In this document: positions 43,210 through 45,446 of the stretch, one piece after another | Layout: the number at the start of each line of letters is the position of its first letter | Position numbering within the stretch: the first letter of the stretch is position 1 | Source of the DNA: Deltaproteobacteria bacterium | Lineage (GTDB): Bacteria > Desulfobacterota > DSM-4660 > Desulfatiglandales > Desulfatiglandaceae | NCBI GenBank assembly: GCA_019307945.1 | Contig: JAFDIS010000020.1 | Location: forward strand, 1 to 45,446 | Length of the DNA stretch: 45,446 nt | Reading direction: 5' to 3' | Notes under the pieces: generated by a model | Database searches by the model: none | Told to the model about the DNA's origin: nothing | What the model saw: only the letters and a program-made list of their open reading frames with translations | Translations under genes and position numbers: made by a program

Positions 43210-43224
43210 TTTTCAACCTGTAAA
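43210..43224 (+). promoter_or_regulatory. Upstream activator site 3 for sigma-54 promoter
   Basis: TTTTCA-ACC-TGTAAA begins 121 bp before the -24 element at 43331. Flanking T and A runs extend the palindrome. Confidence 0.7.
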
Positions 43225-43330
43225 AAGACCAGACAGCCCCACTCACCATCAACTCATACCCCACTCTTGTATTGCTCCTAAAAGATAAGCGATTCGGAAT
43301 GGTTATATTTTCAGTCTACAACTCACGCTA

Positions 43331-43346
43331 TGGCACGTGACTTGCA
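43331..43346 (+). promoter_or_regulatory. Sigma-54 promoter 3
   Basis: TGGCACGTGACTTGCA is a perfect match to the -24/-12 consensus. It would start a transcript near 43358, about 180 nt before the STAS-like gene. Confidence 0.85.
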
Positions 43347-43540
43347 GTGCTATTGATTGCAGGCACCCCCGATTTCGCATGTTCGGAGCGATAGGGCGGG
43401 TGCCTGGAGTAGTACAATTTATGATCGCCCCAAGCGAGGGCGGGACAGGAAGGAAGTAAAGCGAGCCAAAAACGAGATTTCTTCACTTGCCGCCTTTGCC
43501 TCCCCCGTCAGGAGGCGGGGGAAAGAAGGGAGGGAACACC

Positions 43541-43816
43541 ATGGCATCCAATTTCAGGATCCGATGCGAAAAAAAGGGAGCAAACTTACACGTCAAGCTC
43601 TATGGTGACTTTGACGGATGTTCGGCCCATTTACTGATACGTTTGCTTGAAAAGCGTTCAGCAAAATTTGAAACCATCTCTGTACATAGCAAAGGTCTCA
43701 AGACAGTGTTCCCTTTTGGGCAGGCGGTGTTTCTCAGCAGTCTGCGACCAATCAGGGCAAAGGTAAAGAGCATGGTTTTTGAGGGTCCGTTGGCGGAGCG
43801 ATTGGCAACAGGTTGA
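43541..43816 (+). CDS. Small STAS-like protein (91 aa)
   Basis: ATG 43541 after AAGGGAGG gives 91 residues beginning MASNFRIRCEKKGANLHV. The segment VKLYGDFDGCSAHLLIRLLE looks like the core strand-helix unit of STAS or anti-anti-sigma domains, where an Asp/Ser sits at the turn. KGLKTVFPFGQAVF follows. The assignment is by pattern only. It lies 38 bp before the CBS-ACT gene, in the same sigma-54 transcript. Confidence 0.65.
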   Translation: MASNFRIRCEKKGANLHVKLYGDFDGCSAHLLIRLLEKRSAKFETISVHSKGLKTVFPFGQAVFLSSLRPIRAKVKSMVFEGPLAERLATG

Positions 43817-43854
43817 ATCACGGTTTTTCTTTACAAAAAAGGAGGAGGTCCATC

Positions 43855-44535
43855 ATGCTGGTCAAGAACTGGATGAATCCAAACGTAACCACCATAGACA
43901 AGGACGAATCGCTTCAACAAGCGATGAAGCTCATGAAACACCACCACATCAAGATGCTTCCTGTGATGAAAAAGGGCAAGCTGGTGGGGGTCGTGACCGA
44001 TCGGGACATCAAGCGGGCCTCGGCTTCGGACGCGACTTTATTGGAAATCCATGAACTCATGTACCTGCTGGCCGAGATCAAGATCGAGGAGATCATGACC
44101 AGTGAGCCGATCACGGTTCCGCCGGATTACACCGTCGAAGAAACCGCGGAGATTCTTTTCAAGAATGACATCTCCGGCGTCCCTGTCATGGACGGCACGC
44201 GAAAAATCGTCGGCACAATCACGAAAACCGACCTGTTCCGCGTCCTGATCTCGCTCACGGGCTTCGGGGCCAGGGGGATCCAATTTGCGCTGATCGTGGA
44301 AGATCGCCCGGGATCCATCAAGGAAGTGGCGGACATAATCCGAGGCTACAGCGGGCGTATGGCGAGCATTTTGAGTACATATGAGAATGTAGCGGAGGGA
44401 TTCCGAAAAGTATACATCAGGATGTATGAAATCGACAGAGCAAGGCTCGCTCTTCTGAAGGAAGATATCCGGAAAAAGGCGACCCTGCTTTACCTCGTGG
44501 ATCACCGCAACAATCTACGAGAGATCTATTCCTGA
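43855..44535 (+). CDS. CBS-pair and ACT-domain protein
   Basis: ATG 43855 follows GGAGGAGG; the frame opening at TTG 43813 is less likely. Of 226 residues, 1-140 form two CBS motifs (MKLMKHHHIKMLPVM, KLVGVVTDRDIK, then ILFKNDISGVPVMD, KIVGTITKTDLFR). Residues 150-220 form an ACT-like domain (FALIVEDRPGSIKEVADII). CBS pairs bind adenine nucleotides and ACT domains small ligands, so it is a likely sensor of energy or amino-acid state. Such proteins with AcuB-like layout occur beside acetate metabolism genes. Confidence 0.88.
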   Translation: MLVKNWMNPNVTTIDKDESLQQAMKLMKHHHIKMLPVMKKGKLVGVVTDRDIKRASASDATLLEIHELMYLLAEIKIEEIMTSEPITVPPDYTVEETAEILFKNDISGVPVMDGTRKIVGTITKTDLFRVLISLTGFGARGIQFALIVEDRPGSIKEVADIIRGYSGRMASILSTYENVAEGFRKVYIRMYEIDRARLALLKEDIRKKATLLYLVDHRNNLREIYS

Positions 44536-44922
44536 GAGACTTGTTGCCCTGAGGGCGGACCAGCTGGTCAGATCTTCCGCTCCCCCGGAAGGGACTCTCC
44601 CTCCGGATCCCTCCCGGGGGAGGCCTGCAAGAAAGAGGGCAGAGGTATGCCGTCCCAAGGCAAACTTGTGGCCCAGCCCCACGGCACAGGGAAAATCCGG
44701 CAAAACCGTTTCAGCCGCCACCCGACCGGGAGAAAGGCGGTCTGCCGAAACGCGCTGTCATACGTGATCCGCGCTAGCGGTTCTTCGGCCCTTGCCAAAC
44801 CTACGATCAACAAAAGTCACGGCATTCGAGCTGTCCACAGCGATAAGAAGCAATAGACGGCATGGGCACTGTTTCTGAATTTTATGCTACAATCTTATCA
44901 CAGGCTCTCTCGTATGGATAGG
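44536..44922. other. Stretch without a recognised gene
   Basis: No reading frame here shows a known motif. A frame at 44647-44856 encodes a basic, low-complexity peptide and has no homologous look. The part 44575-44640 contains GGAGGGA/TCCCTCC-type complements that can pair, possibly ending the CBS-ACT transcript. Confidence 0.5.
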
Positions 44923-44955
44923 CGCTGAATCTCCAGATACCTAGGAGATTCAGCG
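44923..44955 (+). other. Perfect 12-bp hairpin
   Basis: CGCTGAATCTCC (44923-44934) and GGAGATTCAGCG (44944-44955) form a perfect stem with the 9-nt loop AGATACCTA. No T run follows. An extended -10-like TGCTACAAT lies at 44885-44893. It could be an operator, part of a small RNA, or a processing site. Confidence 0.5.
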
Positions 44956-45037
44956 GCTGAACAAGAACCGACTTCCATGTTCGCGTGAAAGTGATATGTT
45001 CGAAACCCTACCGATCCCCGCGCCTTAAGGGCACACC

Positions 45038-45052
45038 TTTACACCGTGTAAA
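45038..45052 (+). promoter_or_regulatory. Upstream activator site 4 for sigma-54 promoter
   Basis: TTTACACCGTGTAAA is a perfect palindrome around one central base, the best of the four sites. It begins 123 bp before the -24 element at 45161. Confidence 0.75.
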
Positions 45053-45160
45053 AAACCCCGACATTCTCCAGAACCTCGTCTCAGATACCCCGAGAAAAGA
45101 AACAGGAATAATCCTCTGAGATTTCAGAAGGTTTCTCCAAGAGGCTATTCATGTTCCATC

Positions 45161-45176
45161 TGGCATGATCTTTGCC
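45161..45176 (+). promoter_or_regulatory. Sigma-54 promoter 4
   Basis: TGGCATGATCTTTGCC matches the -24/-12 consensus. Transcription would start near 45188 and run into the partial gene at 45313. Confidence 0.75.
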
Positions 45177-45312
45177 AATATTTTGGGTTGGAGCGGTTCC
45201 CTTCACGTCCCGATCAAGCACCAGACGTGGATATCGAGCACAACCTCGATCCACGCTCACGGAAAACCTGGTTCTACGACCGAAGCGACGATGCCACGAC
45301 GGAGGTAAAAAT

Positions 45313-45446
45313 ATGACGCATCACATCATACCTGAATCTACTCACCAATCGGGCCGTTGGTGGGCCGGCGGCCCGGGTTTCAAGCCTGTGCTCATCCTCG
45401 TTGCCGCGCTTTTCATGGCGTGTCTTGTCCTCACACCGCCGCCCTG
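45313..45446 (+). CDS. Start of a membrane transporter-like protein, cut by window edge
   Basis: ATG 45313 follows GGAGG and opens 44 codons: MTHHIIPESTHQSGRWWAGG, then a hydrophobic helix VLILVAALFMACLVLTPPP. A first helix ending in Pro-Pro resembles the beginning of sodium:anion symporters of the SLC13/DASS type, but this is a weak guess from one helix. The sigma-54 promoter and activator site upstream show that it belongs to the same regulon as the signalling genes. Confidence 0.5.
   Translation, partial: MTHHIIPESTHQSGRWWAGGPGFKPVLILVAALFMACLVLTPPP

Noticed and set aside
44647..44856. Small basic protein of 69 residues
   Set aside because: No clear ribosome site or domain; composition looks like random translation of a G+C-rich spacer.

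Overview
The window looks like chromosome of an anaerobic bacterium of the Desulfobacterota (former Deltaproteobacteria). The evidence is indirect: nickel-enzyme accessory genes (CooT, CooC, FmdE-like, a hydrogenase-protease remnant), an ECF-type nickel/cobalt importer with TonB/ExbBD, many two-component proteins, sigma-54 promoters and a 9-bp minisatellite. No rRNA or tRNA gene was recognised. Every family assignment comes from motif reading, without any database search.

Region 1 (1-8.6 kb) is visibly poorer in G+C and is decaying. It carries nickel-related genes: a DUF364-like partial gene, DUF3842, cooT, cooC, a class I methyltransferase, an FmdE-like protein and a small helical protein. 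Among them are damaged or fused genes: an EF-hand/ExbD fusion, a tonB with one stop and two frameshifts, a FecCD permease start fused to a binding-protein end, a scrambled NiFe-hydrogenase maturation protease, an IS630-type element with a nonsense transposase, and a cooT stub. Near 8.63-8.68 kb the composition changes, next to a RAYT-like transposase fragment.

Region 2 (8.7-25.4 kb, G+C-rich) holds a SidJ-like kinase-fold protein, a small membrane protein, TtcA-like and YggS-like genes, a two-repeat protein and a broken hybrid sensor kinase. A metal-uptake locus follows. A plus-strand operon (DUF4198/NikK-like, LbtU-like porin, NikM, NikL-like, NikQ, NikO) converges on a minus-strand operon (crotonase, ZnuA-like protein, YidD-like lipoprotein, Asp-rich repeat protein, ExbB, ExbD, TonB, 51-aa protein). 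The repeat protein-ExbB-ExbD-TonB module is the intact counterpart of the decayed module at 0.65-2.25 kb.

Four leaders (about 530, 2937, 8450 and 13757) share one layout: a sigma-70-like promoter, a hairpin with an A(N)GAA loop, the motif GGCCACGAAGGYC, and a terminator formed by the same GGCCAC strand. Three precede metal-related genes. They are a candidate attenuator or riboswitch family.

Region 3 (25.5-29.3 kb) has a phosphodiesterase-superfamily protein overlapping a double SagB-type oxidoreductase, then a rhodanese with an early stop.

Region 4 (29.4-45.4 kb) is a signalling region. Four sigma-54 promoters (29556, 38420, 43331, 45161) each have a TTTWCA-N3-TGNAAA palindrome 120-123 bp upstream. 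They precede (i) a probable eight-gene operon of four lone receivers, a Cache histidine kinase, a TSUP transporter, a membrane protein and a PPDK-like phosphotransferase without a PEP barrel; (ii) a GAF-GNAT acetyltransferase; (iii) a STAS-like protein plus a CBS-ACT protein; (iv) a truncated transporter-like gene. A histidine kinase and NtrC-type activator encoded at 39.9-43.0 kb are the obvious candidate regulators.
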